Below are positions 8,626-16,341 of a stretch of 64,000 nt of DNA, one piece after another. Every line of letters starts with the position of its first letter. Position 1 is the first letter of the stretch. The stretch is from JASHPR01 sp963795055 (GTDB lineage: Bacteria > Actinomycetota > Actinomycetes > Streptosporangiales > Streptosporangiaceae), in assembly GCA_963795055.1 (NCBI GenBank), contig CAWCGJ010000022.1:1-64000 (forward strand), in the 5' to 3' direction. The notes below the pieces were generated by a model. The model made no database searches. It saw nothing but the letters and a program-made list of their open reading frames with translations, and had not been told where the DNA came from. The position numbers and the translations under genes are program-made.

Positions 8626-9610
8626 CATTGCTCGCGCCGACGCTGCAGGCCTATTTCACTGACCGCCTCTTCCGGCAACGCCAGGCCAGCCCGCACACCA
8701 TCACCGCCTACCGGCGGGCATGGCGGCTGCTGGTCGCCTACGCCGCCGAACAGACCGGCAAGGCCCCGTCCATCCTGGACATCGGCGACCTGGACGCCGT
8801 GCTGATCGCCGGTTTCCTCGACCACCTCCAAGCCGTCCGCCGCAACTCGGTGCGGACCCGCAACGCCCGGCTCGCCGCCATTCACTCTCTGTTCGCCTAC
8901 GCCGCGCTGCACCATCCCGAGCACGCGGCTGACATCGCCCGGGTGCTGGCCATCCCGGCCAAGAAGTTCGACACCACGCTGGTCACACACCTGTCCGAGC
9001 CAGAGATCACCGCGCTACTCGCCGCACCCGACCCGGGCACCTGGACCGGCCGGCGCGACCACGCACTGCTGCTGGTCGCGGTGACCACCGGTCTGCGGGC
9101 CTCCGAGATGACCGGCCTGACCCGCAGCGACGTGCACCTCGGGCCGGCGCGCACGTGGCATGCCACGGCAAGGGCCGGAAAGACAGGATCACCCCGCTGA
9201 CCGGCGACACCGCCGCAATCCTGGCCGCATGGATAACCGAACGCGACCTGTTACCCGGCGACAGGTTGTTCTGCACTCGCCGCGGCACCGCGCTAAGCCT
9301 GGACGCCGTCGAAGCCCGCGTCCGCCAGCACGCCGCCAAAGCGGCACTCACCTGCCCGTCGCTGGCCGCCAAGACCACCACCCCGCACGTGCTGCGGCAC
9401 AGTACGGCCATGCGGCTCCTGCACGCGGGGATCGACACCTCGGTCATTGCACTATGGCTCGGGCACGAATCGATCCAGACCACCCTGATCTATCTCCGCG
9501 CCGATCTCGAACTGAAACAGCGGGCGCTCGACCGCACCACTCCGCCTGGCGGTAGACCCGGCCGCTATCAGCCACCCGACCAGCTCCTCGCCTTCCTCGA
9601 CAGCCTGTGA
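8622..9610 (+). pseudogene. ritC: RIT-B tyrosine recombinase RitC with a one-base deletion
   Basis: The gene starts at ATG 8622 (ATGA overlap) and reads as a normal recombinase through TGLRASEMTG and SDVHLG. The frame then slips at the G run 9141-9143. Alignment with RitC of RIT-A (VHLGAGSYVACHGKGRKDR) shows one G is missing; adding it restores the rest (ACHGKGRKDR, HVLRHS, LGHES, Tyr in LIYLRADL) to the stop at 9608-9610 and a 329-residue protein. As read, translation ends at 9200 without the catalytic Lys, His and Tyr. A lost G in a homopolymer is a typical sequencing error, so the real gene may be intact. The stop codon lies inside the right inverted repeat. Confidence 0.85.
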
Positions 9611-9699
9611 ATTATCCCGATCACACGGAACCCGGCGCACGCACCGAGCAGCCATTCAGCGCGGGCATCGGGATAACGACGGCCTCGGGGTAATCGGTG
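9600..9699. repeat. RIT-B right 100-bp terminal inverted repeat
   Basis: It is the reverse complement of 6315-6414. Arms are TTATCCCGA (9612-9620), TCGGGATAA (9668-9676) and TCGGGGTAA (9685-9693), followed by TCGGTG, the reverse complement of the target 6-mer CACCGA. The last codons of ritC read into it. Confidence 0.93.
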
Positions 9700-9725
9700 T
9701 TATCCCGAGTTCGGGATAACACCGA
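9694..9725. repeat. 32-bp perfect palindrome at right end of RIT-B (linker site)
   Basis: TCGGTG, TTATCCCGA, GT, TCGGGATAA and CACCGA in order (15+2+15, perfect dyad). The last six bases belong to the split ritC target. The layout equals that of 3986-4017. Confidence 0.88.
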
Positions 9726-10674
9726 GCGGCTGATCAGCCAGCGCCGGGCCAGCCCGCACACCATCGCCGCCTACCGCGACACCCTGCGGCTGCTGCTCGG
9801 CTTCGCCGCCTCGCGCACCAGGATCCCGCCCTGCCGCCTGGACATCGCCGACTTGGACGCGCCGGTGATCGCCGCGTTCCTGGACCACCTGGAACACCAG
9901 CGAGGCAACAGCACCCGGACCCGAAACGCCCGGCTCGCGGTGATCCACTCCCTGTTCGGCTACGCCGCGCTGCGCCACCCCGAGCATGCCGCCGACATCG
10001 CCAGGGTCCTGGCCATCCCGTCCAAACGCGCCGACCAGGCAGTCGTGACCTTCCTCACCGACCCCGAAGCCGAGGCCCTGCTCGCCGCCCCGGACCGGGC
10101 CACACGCACCGGCCGCCGCGACTCCGCCTGGATCCAGCTCGCGATCCAGACCGGGCTGCGGGCCTCCGAGCTCACCGGGCTCACCTGCCGCGATGTTCAC
10201 CTCGGCGCCGGCTCCTACGTCGCCTGCCACGGCAAAGGCCGCAAAGACCGCATCACCCCGCTGACCCCCGCCACGGCCACCAACCTGCGCGCATGGCTCG
10301 CCGAACGCGCAGGAAAACCAGAAGACCCACTGTTCCCCACCACCCGCGGCGGGCCGATGAGCAGCGACGCATTGCAACAGAGGCTCGCCGTCCACGCAGC
10401 CACAGCCGGACGTGGCTGCCCGGCCCTGGCCAGCAAGAAGCTCACGCCTCACGTCCTACGTCACACAGCGGCCATGCGCCTGCTCCACGCCGGGGTCGAC
10501 ATCACAGTCATCGCGCTCTGGCTGGGCCATGAATCAGTCAAGACCACTCACATTTACCTTGCCGCCGACCTGGCGCTCAAAGAACAGGCACTGAACCGCA
10601 CCATCCCGCTCGGCAGCACGCCTGGCCGCTACCGGCCGCCCGACGAGCTCCTGGCCTTCCTCGAAGCCCTCTGA

Positions 10675-10756
10675 TTATGCCGATATCGCCAGGCCCGGCA
10701 CCCCCGCGACCAGCGGCGGCCGCCCGTATATCGGCATAACCACCGTGTCGGAGTAA
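10675..10756. repeat. RIT-A right terminal region (recombinase arm array)
   Basis: Arm TTATGCCGA (10675-10683) directly after the ritC stop, 47 bp, inverted arm TCGGCATAA (10731-10739), 8 bp, outer arm TCGGAGTAA (10748-10756). Spacing is identical to the left end, but the 47-bp inner sequence is unrelated to it. Confidence 0.85.
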
Positions 10757-10764
10757 TGCGCGTT

Positions 10765-11872
10765 GGGGGTCTCCATTTAACCGGAGTAGATTGGCCAGGT
10801 GACCAGGCCCCATGGCGGTCGGCACTATCCCCGGTCCGTGGGCGAGTTCCAGGCATGGTTCCGCACCGACTCTGACTGTCTCGACTACCTGGAGTGGCTG
10901 CGCTGGCCTGGCGGTTTCACCTGCCCGTCCTGCGGTTACGCCGGGGGCTGGCGGCTCGGCGATGGCCGGTATGAGTGCGCCGGCTGTCACGGGCGCACCT
11001 CGGTGACGGCGGGCACGATTTTCGACCGGACGCGGACGCCGCTGACGGTGTGGTTCACCGCGTGCTGGATGTTCGCCACGGCCAAGGACGGGATCTCGGC
11101 GCTGGGCCTGCAGCGGGCCCTGGAGATCGGCTCCTACCAGACGGCGTGGGTGATGCTGGGCCGGCTGCGGTCGGTCCTGGTACGTCCGGGAAGGGACCGG
11201 CTGGCCGGCACGGTGGAGGTGGATGAGACCTATATCGGCGGGGAGGAGCCGGGGCTGCGCGGCGGCCGGGCCCGGGGCAAGAAGGTCCTGACCGGCATCG
11301 CGGTGGAGGTCAACGAGCCGAAGGGGATCGGCCGGTGCCGCATGGCGCTGCTGGCTGACGGGTCGGCCGCCTCGCTGCATCCCTTCGTCAGCGGCCACGT
11401 CGAGCCGGGCGCGACGGTCATCACCGACGCCTGGATGGGCTACCACGGGCTGGCCCGGCTCGGCTACGCGCACCAGCGGCGCAGCCAGCGGGCCGCCCGC
11501 GCCCGCGGCGATGACCCGGCCGAGTTGCTGCCCGCGGTGCACCGGATCGCCTCGCTGGCCAAGCGGTGGCTTCTGAGCACCCACCAGGGCTCGGTCGAGG
11601 AGGCGCACCTGCAGAGCTACCTGGACGAGTTCGTGTTCCGCTTCAACCGCCGCCGCTCGCGAAGCCGCGGGCTCGTCTTCTACCGGCTGCTGGAACTCGC
11701 GGCAGGCCACGATCCGGTGCGCTACCGCAACATCGTCGCCGGCACGCGGCCGCGGAAGATCCCGCCGACCCCGCCAGCAGAACGGGGGCATCCGCCGAGC
11801 CTGGAGCGTCCGCCAGCCGAGCGGCCGTGGAGGGCCGGTGACCTGGGCCACTCCGGTTAAATGGAGACCCCC
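10765..11872. mobile_element. IS1595-family insertion sequence in the RIT-A right-end palindrome
   Basis: Perfect 23-bp terminal inverted repeats start GGGGGTCTCCATTTAACC at 10765 and end with the reverse complement at 11872. The 10-bp AATGCGCGTT occurs on both flanks (10755-10764 and 11873-11882); an 8-bp duplication typical of the family is contained in it. Removing the IS and one repeat copy rebuilds a linker palindrome like those at the other RIT ends. Confidence 0.9.
10799..11860 (+). CDS. IS1595-family (ISXO2-like) transposase
   Basis: A 353-residue DDE-type transposase. The N-terminus holds a zinc-ribbon with CPSC (about residue 41) and CAGC (about 61). The ISXO2-like DDE domain follows, with Asp in VEVDETYIGG, a second acidic residue in ITDAWMGYHG, and a C-terminal EEAHLQSYLDEFVFRFNRR block carrying the acidic and Asn/His motif of the family. 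The GTG start at 10799 lies 34 bp inside the left inverted repeat. It appears intact, and the IS ends and target repeat are also intact, so the copy may be active. Its last codons run into the right inverted repeat. Confidence 0.93.
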   Translation: MTRPHGGRHYPRSVGEFQAWFRTDSDCLDYLEWLRWPGGFTCPSCGYAGGWRLGDGRYECAGCHGRTSVTAGTIFDRTRTPLTVWFTACWMFATAKDGISALGLQRALEIGSYQTAWVMLGRLRSVLVRPGRDRLAGTVEVDETYIGGEEPGLRGGRARGKKVLTGIAVEVNEPKGIGRCRMALLADGSAASLHPFVSGHVEPGATVITDAWMGYHGLARLGYAHQRRSQRAARARGDDPAELLPAVHRIASLAKRWLLSTHQGSVEEAHLQSYLDEFVFRFNRRRSRSRGLVFYRLLELAAGHDPVRYRNIVAGTRPRKIPPTPPAERGHPPSLERPPAERPWRAGDLGHSG

Positions 11873-11880
11873 AATGCGCG

Positions 11881-11906
11881 TTATGCCGATATCGGCATAA
11901 CGCCCA
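11881..11906. repeat. RIT-A right linker palindrome and boundary spacer
   Basis: TTATGCCGATATCGGCATAA (11881-11900) is a perfect 20-bp palindrome followed by CGCCCA (11901-11906). On the inner side, across the IS, lies TGCGCG (10757-10762), which differs by one base from the reverse complement of CGCCCA. This marks the junction with the flanking regulator gene. Confidence 0.8.
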
Positions 11907-13725
11907 CTACCTCCGGGCCCTGCGGCTGACCGAGGCCACCCATGGCCCGGCGGGTGGGCGCACCGAGATCCTGATGGAGCTCGGCGCCTCGCACGATCGG
12001 GCGGGCCAGCCCGACCAGGCCAGACAGCGTTTCCTCGAGGCCGCCGACGCCAGTCGTGCCGCCGGGGATGCGGTCGGGCTCGCGACGGCGGCGCTGGGCC
12101 TGCAGGCGCTCGGGCACCGGTCAGGAGCGCAGAACGCCGAGCTCCTCGGCCTGCTCCGCGAGGCCTCGCACCGGCTGGAAGCGACAAGCGGCCTGCTGGG
12201 TCTGCGGTCCCGGGTGCAGGCGGCGCTAGCCCGCGTGATTCGTCACGGATCGGACAGCCCGCCCGGTCCCGAGGTCGCCGAGACCGCGCGCCGCGCCGTC
12301 GAGCTGGCCACCGCCGCGAACGACGCCAGCGTGCTGGCCGCCGCGAAGCTCGCCCTGCACGACGTCATGTGGGTACCGGGCAGCGCCGCCGCCCGGCTCC
12401 CCGTGATCGCCGAGATGCTCGGCGCGGCCCAGGCCTGCGGCGACGACGACCTGGTGGCCGAGGCCCACCTGCTGCGCGCCGCGGCGCTGCTGGAGCTCGG
12501 AGACCCGGCCGGCCGGGACGAGCTGTACACCTACATCGCCCTGGCCGGGCGGCTGGGTCACGCCCGTGGCCGCTGGGGGGCGCTGACCCGGCAGGCGACG
12601 TTCGCCCAGCTGGCCGGCCGGGCCGAGGAGGCCGCCCGGCTCGGCGAGCAGGCGCTGGAACTCGGGCTGGCCATCGGCGAGCAGGACGCCGTGGGCTGCT
12701 TCTGCACCTCCCGCTGGGCGATGGTCGCCCTCGGCGTGCCCGAGCCAGAACTGTATGTGCCCGCCGGCGACCCGCTCTGGCCGATGTTTCCGCTGTTCAA
12801 GGCCTGGGCACCCGCGGTCCACGGGCAGGTTGCCGAGGCCGCGGCGGCGCTCGGTGACTTCAGCGTGCTGGACGTCAGCCGGTGGACTGGGCTGGAGGGA
12901 ATCGCGGTGGCCGCCGTCGTCTTCGCGGCGGCGGGCACTGACGCCCAGCGGACCTGGGCATACGAGCAGCTCCGCCCGTACGCCGGGACCCATGTGGTCA
13001 TCGGCGGCTGTGCGTCGTATCACGCGGCCGTCGATCACCACCTCGGCGCGCTGGCTGCCGCGCTCGGGGACGCCGCCGCCTCCGAGGCGCACTTCCGCGC
13101 GGCCCTGGCCATGCACGAACGGCTCGGCGCCGCCGGCTGGGCCCGCCTGTCCGAGCAGGCGCTGGCCAGGCTCCAGGCCACGCCACCCAGCCCGCCGGCG
13201 AACGAGTTCCGGCGCGCGGACGGCGTGCGGACGCTTTCCTTCGGCGGCCGGCAGGTCCAGGTCCCGGACTCGAAGGGCCTGAGTGACCTCGCGGTCCTCA
13301 TCGGCGCCCGCGGGGCGGGCGTGCACGTCCTGACCCTCATGGGGCACGAGCTTCCGCGCCTGGGCGCCGACCCGGTGCTCGACGAGCGGGCCAAGGCGGC
13401 GTATAAGTCGCGGCTGGAGGACCTGGCCGTCCAGATCGATGACGCCGATGCGGCGGGCCGCGCCGCGGCGGCCGAGAAACTGCGGTCGGAACGCGACGCG
13501 CTCATCCGCGAGCTGGCCGCCGCCGCCGGGCTGGGCGGCCGGGACCGGAGGCTCGGCGATGAGACCGAGCGGGCGCGCAAGACCGTCAGCGCCCGGGTGC
13601 GCGATGCCCTGTCCAAGATCGAACGTGTCCACCCGGAGCTGGCCATACACCTGCGCGGCGACCTGCACATGGGAACCGTCTGTTCGTACACGCCAGCGGA
13701 GCCCACGACGTGGCAGGTGAGGTAG
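11902..13725 (+). CDS. C-terminal part of a large TPR-type regulator/ATPase, 5' end lost at RIT junction
   Basis: The frame is coding from the RIT junction onward (HYLRALRLTEATHGPAGG) and consists of helical TPR-like repeats up to about residue 430. It then has a characteristic C-terminal domain (VHVLTLMGHE, YKSRLEDLAVQIDDAD, HPELAIHLRGDLHMGTVCSY). This layout is typical of the C-terminal two-thirds of actinobacterial ATP-dependent regulators or adenylate-cyclase-like signalling proteins whose N-terminal NTPase or effector domains precede the TPRs. Those domains are missing here. The first in-frame ATG is at 11974 with no clear ribosome site, so expression is doubtful. Truncation by the mobile element is the simplest reading; the missing 5' half is not elsewhere in the window. 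Confidence 0.75.
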   Translation, partial: AHYLRALRLTEATHGPAGGRTEILMELGASHDRAGQPDQARQRFLEAADASRAAGDAVGLATAALGLQALGHRSGAQNAELLGLLREASHRLEATSGLLGLRSRVQAALARVIRHGSDSPPGPEVAETARRAVELATAANDASVLAAAKLALHDVMWVPGSAAARLPVIAEMLGAAQACGDDDLVAEAHLLRAAALLELGDPAGRDELYTYIALAGRLGHARGRWGALTRQATFAQLAGRAEEAARLGEQALELGLAIGEQDAVGCFCTSRWAMVALGVPEPELYVPAGDPLWPMFPLFKAWAPAVHGQVAEAAAALGDFSVLDVSRWTGLEGIAVAAVVFAAAGTDAQRTWAYEQLRPYAGTHVVIGGCASYHAAVDHHLGALAAALGDAAASEAHFRAALAMHERLGAAGWARLSEQALARLQATPPSPPANEFRRADGVRTLSFGGRQVQVPDSKGLSDLAVLIGARGAGVHVLTLMGHELPRLGADPVLDERAKAAYKSRLEDLAVQIDDADAAGRAAAAEKLRSERDALIRELAAAAGLGGRDRRLGDETERARKTVSARVRDALSKIERVHPELAIHLRGDLHMGTVCSYTPAEPTTWQVR

Positions 13726-13830
13726 CGGGCGCCGGCCACGGGCCGAGGCCGACTGGCAGCGAGCCCGGCTATCATCATCCGGTCCGCACAGGCCCAGGCC
13801 GGCGCTGGCGCGCCGGGGAGAAGAGCGCAC

Positions 13831-14256
13831 GTGACATCGAACACGATCTCGGCGCTGCTGCGGCGCGGGGCCGCCGCCCTGGCCGCCGGGCGCGTCGCGC
13901 TCGGCCTGGCCGCCCTGGCCTGGCCATCGGTGCCGGCCCGCCCGTGGGTCGGCGCGGCCGCGGATGACCTGGCCGCTCAGGTGTTCGGGCGCGCCCTGGG
14001 GGCGCGCGACCTCGCCCTGGGGCTGGGCGCGCTGGCGGCGCTGCGGGGCCCGGCCGCCGAGCCCGGACCGGCCTGTGCCTGGGTCGCCGCGGGCGCCCTG
14101 GCCGACGCCCTCGACGTGGCGGCCAGCCTGTCATCGTGGCGGGAGCTACCGAGCCGGAGCCGGTGGCTGGTCGTCACCGCCGCCGGCGGCGCGGCCGTGG
14201 CCGGCGCGGCCGGGGCGCTGGCCCTGCGGCCGGGCGCCAGCGGCGCCCCCGGCTGA
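13831..14256 (+). CDS. Small Ala-rich membrane protein (DUF4267-like)
   Basis: A 141-residue protein starting at GTG 13831 behind GGGGAGAAG. It has four hydrophobic segments and the sequence LGARDLALGLG in its middle, which resembles the G-x-RD-x-x-LG motif of small DUF4267/DUF4345-type membrane proteins. The assignment is from motif similarity only. No function is known for these families. It stands between the truncated regulator and an SDR relic and has no evident operon partner. Composition is extreme (mostly Ala, Gly, Leu), so some caution about the exact frame is needed. Confidence 0.6.
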   Translation: MTSNTISALLRRGAAALAAGRVALGLAALAWPSVPARPWVGAAADDLAAQVFGRALGARDLALGLGALAALRGPAAEPGPACAWVAAGALADALDVAASLSSWRELPSRSRWLVVTAAGGAAVAGAAGALALRPGASGAPG

Positions 14257-14362
14257 GATGGCCGCCCGGTCGGCGGCAGCATCATCAACATCAGCAGCAT
14301 GGCCGGCCAGCTACGTCACCGGCGCGGTCCTGGCCGCCGACGGCGGCCGCACCGCGGTCTGA
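14257..14362 (+). pseudogene. Relic of a short-chain dehydrogenase/reductase
   Basis: Two short pieces of an SDR survive side by side in different frames. GGSIINISSMAGQ is the strand carrying the catalytic-Ser motif, and SYVTGAVLAADGGRTAV, ending at the stop 14360-14362, is the classic SDR C-terminus. The roughly 90 residues that normally separate them, including the YxxxK active site, are deleted. It begins right after the stop of the preceding gene. No function can remain; it records past gene loss. Confidence 0.75.
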
Positions 14363-14374
14363 CCTGGCCGGCTG

Positions 14375-15433
14375 TCAGGCCGCCCGCCGGCGGACCAGCC
14401 AGACGGTCACGGCGATGAGCAGCACCGACAGAGCGAGCAGCCAGCCGCCCTCGATCCACTGGAACGGCCAGAAGCGGCTGGCCGGCTGATAGGTAGTCCA
14501 CAGCTTGTACCCGTGCTGGGTGAGCCAATCCGTCACGGTGAAGGACTGCGGGATCCCGCCGCCTTTCCCGCCGAGCTGTGCGGGCACGACCTGACTGAGC
14601 GCGGACTCGCTGACCGGCTGGCCGCCCCTGTTGCGCCACTGCTCGCCGAGGATCCACGCGGAATCGGGCGCGAACACGCCGGTGCCCATCGTGGAGCCGG
14701 GCACGTTCGGGTTGCTGGTGACCAGCGCCGCGATGTAGTGCTGGCGCAGGTACATCCCGGTCGCGAGGGCGAGCCCGGCGGTGGCGGCCAGGGTGGCGGC
14801 GATCGCGGGGACGACTCGGCGGATGAGCATGCCGGCCAGGGCGCCGATCGCGAAGGCGGCCAGCGTCCACGCCGCGAACGCAACCCCGCGCAGGTCGAAC
14901 ACGGTGGGAGCGAGCGTTGTCTGGTTGCCGTAGGCGAAGAAGGGCGCAAAGTACCAGGACACCAGCAGGCTGAACGCCCCGGCGGCGGCCGCCACCGCGA
15001 TCGCGAGCGGTACCAGCTTGGCCAGCGCCCAGCGCCACCGGCCGAAGCCCTGCGTCCAGGCGTACCGGAACGTGCCGGTCTCCAGCTCACGGGCCAGCAG
15101 CGGCGCCCCGACGAACGCCCCGATCAGCGCCGGCACCCCCTGCAGCAGGACCGAGATGATGTCCGCCGTGTTGCCGTTGGCGGCGTTGAAGTTGCTGATC
15201 AGATTCAGGCAGGCATTTGAGTTTGCCGGGTGGCAGGCGGCCGCGGCGGCGTAGGCGTGGTGCACGTGAAGGCCGGCGAGCCACAGCCACACCGCCAGCA
15301 CGCCCAGCAGCGCGGCCGCCCCGGCCAGCGCGATCCGGTGCTGCCGCCAGGTAACCCAGGCCATCCGCCGCCACGGCACCGGCCGCAGGCTCGCGCCCTC
15401 CTCGTGACGGGCGGGCACGGTCAGCGCGGTCAC
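14375..15433 (-). CDS. ABC transporter permease (ABC-2 type)
   Basis: A 352-residue integral membrane protein with about six hydrophobic segments. A first helix near residues 35-55 is followed by a large extracytoplasmic loop containing two Cys (ACHPANSNACLN), which could pair. The LARELETGTFRYAWTQGFGRWRWALAKL segment is typical of actinobacterial ABC-2 permeases next to YtrA-like regulators. The ATG at 15433 overlaps the stop of the ATPase gene, so the two are coupled. The pair probably exports or extrudes a cell-envelope-active compound, as known for GntR/YtrA-controlled systems; the substrate is not visible. Confidence 0.88.
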   Translation of the reverse strand: MTALTVPARHEEGASLRPVPWRRMAWVTWRQHRIALAGAAALLGVLAVWLWLAGLHVHHAYAAAAACHPANSNACLNLISNFNAANGNTADIISVLLQGVPALIGAFVGAPLLARELETGTFRYAWTQGFGRWRWALAKLVPLAIAVAAAAGAFSLLVSWYFAPFFAYGNQTTLAPTVFDLRGVAFAAWTLAAFAIGALAGMLIRRVVPAIAATLAATAGLALATGMYLRQHYIAALVTSNPNVPGSTMGTGVFAPDSAWILGEQWRNRGGQPVSESALSQVVPAQLGGKGGGIPQSFTVTDWLTQHGYKLWTTYQPASRFWPFQWIEGGWLLALSVLLIAVTVWLVRRRAA

Positions 15434-16341
15434 CTCGTCATCTCCGACGGTTGGTTGTCCCGACTGCGGGCCGGGCCGGGCAGCGCCGCGGCGGCGGGCT
15501 CGCGCAGGTAGGCCAGGGCGAGTTCTTCCAGGCCGACCGGGTGCGCCTCCCAGCCCGGCGGGACCGGGTCATCCGCGGCGGCCCGGACCAGCAGGTGGAC
15601 CTGGGCTTCGGCTCGTCGGGCGTGCACCACCGGCCACTGCGCATACCTGTCGGCCTCGGCCGCCGGGCCGGTCAGCACCCGGTGGCTGGCGAGCAGGTCG
15701 TCGACCTCGCCGGCCACCTGGACCCGGCCCCGCGACAGCACGATGAGGTAGTCGGCCACCCGCTCGAGCTCGGTGAGCACGTGTGAGGACAGCAGCACCG
15801 ACACCCCGTCGTCGGCCATCGCCGTCAGCACCGTGGCCATGAAGTCGTGCCGGGCCACCGGATCGAGCATTGCCACCGGCTCATCCAGCACCAGCAGCTT
15901 CGGCCGACGGGCCAGCGCCAGGGTCAGCGCGAGCTGCGCCTGCTGGCCGCCGGACAGCCTGGCCGCCTTGCGCTTCAGCGGGATGCCCAGGTCGGCCAGC
16001 CGGGCCTTCGCGTAGGGCTGGTCGAAACGCCGGTTCAGGTTGCGGGTCAGGTGCAGCATGTCGGCGGCCGACAAGTTCTTGTACAGCGGCGCGTCCTGGG
16101 CGACGAACCCGATGCCATCCAGCGCGGCCGGGGATCCGGGCGGCCGGCCGCCGAGCACGGTGACGCCGCCCGCGGTCGGCGCCGTCAGGCCGACCGCGAT
16201 GTTCAGCAGCGTGGTCTTGCCCGCGCCGTTCGGGCCGACCAGCGCGGTCACGTGCCCGGCGGGAATCGCCAGCGTGCATTCGCGCAGCGCCCAGGTGCTC
16301 CCGTAGCGCTTCCCCAGGCCGCTAGCCTCGACGACGTTCAT
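15430..16341 (-). CDS. ABC transporter ATP-binding protein
   Basis: A 303-residue ATPase with Walker A GPNGAGKTTLL (residues 36-46), signature LSGGQQAQ, Walker B KLLVLDEPVAMLDP and the switch His in LLSSHVLTELE. The last 100 residues form an accessory region. The ATG at 16341 overlaps the GntR stop (ATGA), and its own stop overlaps the permease start, giving a three-gene operon gntR-ATPase-permease. It would power the permease at the membrane. Intact as read. Confidence 0.93.
   Translation of the reverse strand: MNVVEASGLGKRYGSTWALRECTLAIPAGHVTALVGPNGAGKTTLLNIAVGLTAPTAGGVTVLGGRPPGSPAALDGIGFVAQDAPLYKNLSAADMLHLTRNLNRRFDQPYAKARLADLGIPLKRKAARLSGGQQAQLALTLALARRPKLLVLDEPVAMLDPVARHDFMATVLTAMADDGVSVLLSSHVLTELERVADYLIVLSRGRVQVAGEVDDLLASHRVLTGPAAEADRYAQWPVVHARRAEAQVHLLVRAAADDPVPPGWEAHPVGLEELALAYLREPAAAALPGPARSRDNQPSEMTR

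Larger units (their letters stand above)
6321..9719. mobile_element. RIT-B: complete recombinase-in-trio element nested in RIT-A
   Basis: The element contains ritA, ritB and ritC in ATGA-coupled order and is bounded by near-identical 100-bp inverted repeats (6315-6414 and 9600-9699, one mismatch). The right side adds a 20-bp linker palindrome, TTATCCCGAGTTCGGGATAA (9700-9719). The sequence CACCGA flanks both sides. The near-perfect inverted repeats suggest recent transposition or active gene conversion between the ends. Confidence 0.88.
6280..10674 (+). pseudogene. ritC: RIT-A tyrosine recombinase RitC, split by insertion of RIT-B
   Basis: The gene is in two pieces. The 5' piece is 6280-6320 (GTG start, MTALAATLQAFFT) and the 3' piece is 9726-10674 (ERLISQRRASPHTIAAYRD onward). 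Joining them after removal of 6321-9725 gives 990 nt, an uninterrupted 329-residue recombinase. RitC of RIT-B has the same length once its own frameshift is allowed for. The 3' piece carries the whole catalytic domain: TGLRASE (Arg), ACHGKGRKDR (Lys), HVLRH, LGHES and the Tyr in HIYLAADL. CACCGA occurs on both sides of the insert (6315-6320 and 9720-9725). A GTG-initiated or re-initiated fragment from 9697 is possible, but native translation from ritB is cut off. Confidence 0.88.
4012..11900. mobile_element. RIT-A: recombinase-in-trio element, itself carrying RIT-B and an IS1595-family IS
   Basis: Three overlapping tyrosine-recombinase genes (ritA 4151, ritB 5365, ritC 6280) are flanked by matching arm arrays (4018-4099 and 10675-10756), the hallmark of RIT elements. 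RIT-B lies in ritC at 6321-9719 and an IS lies in the right-end palindrome at 10765-11872. The two ends carry different 6-bp spacers (CGTCGA left, CGCCCA right) and unrelated 47-bp inner sequences. Both flanking genes are truncated, so the two ends probably did not arrive in one simple insertion. Confidence 0.8.

Noticed and set aside
4151..10674. Integron integrase with attC cassettes
   Set aside because: Three coupled recombinases inside inverted repeats fit RIT; there is no integrase-specific extra helix and there are no cassette genes.
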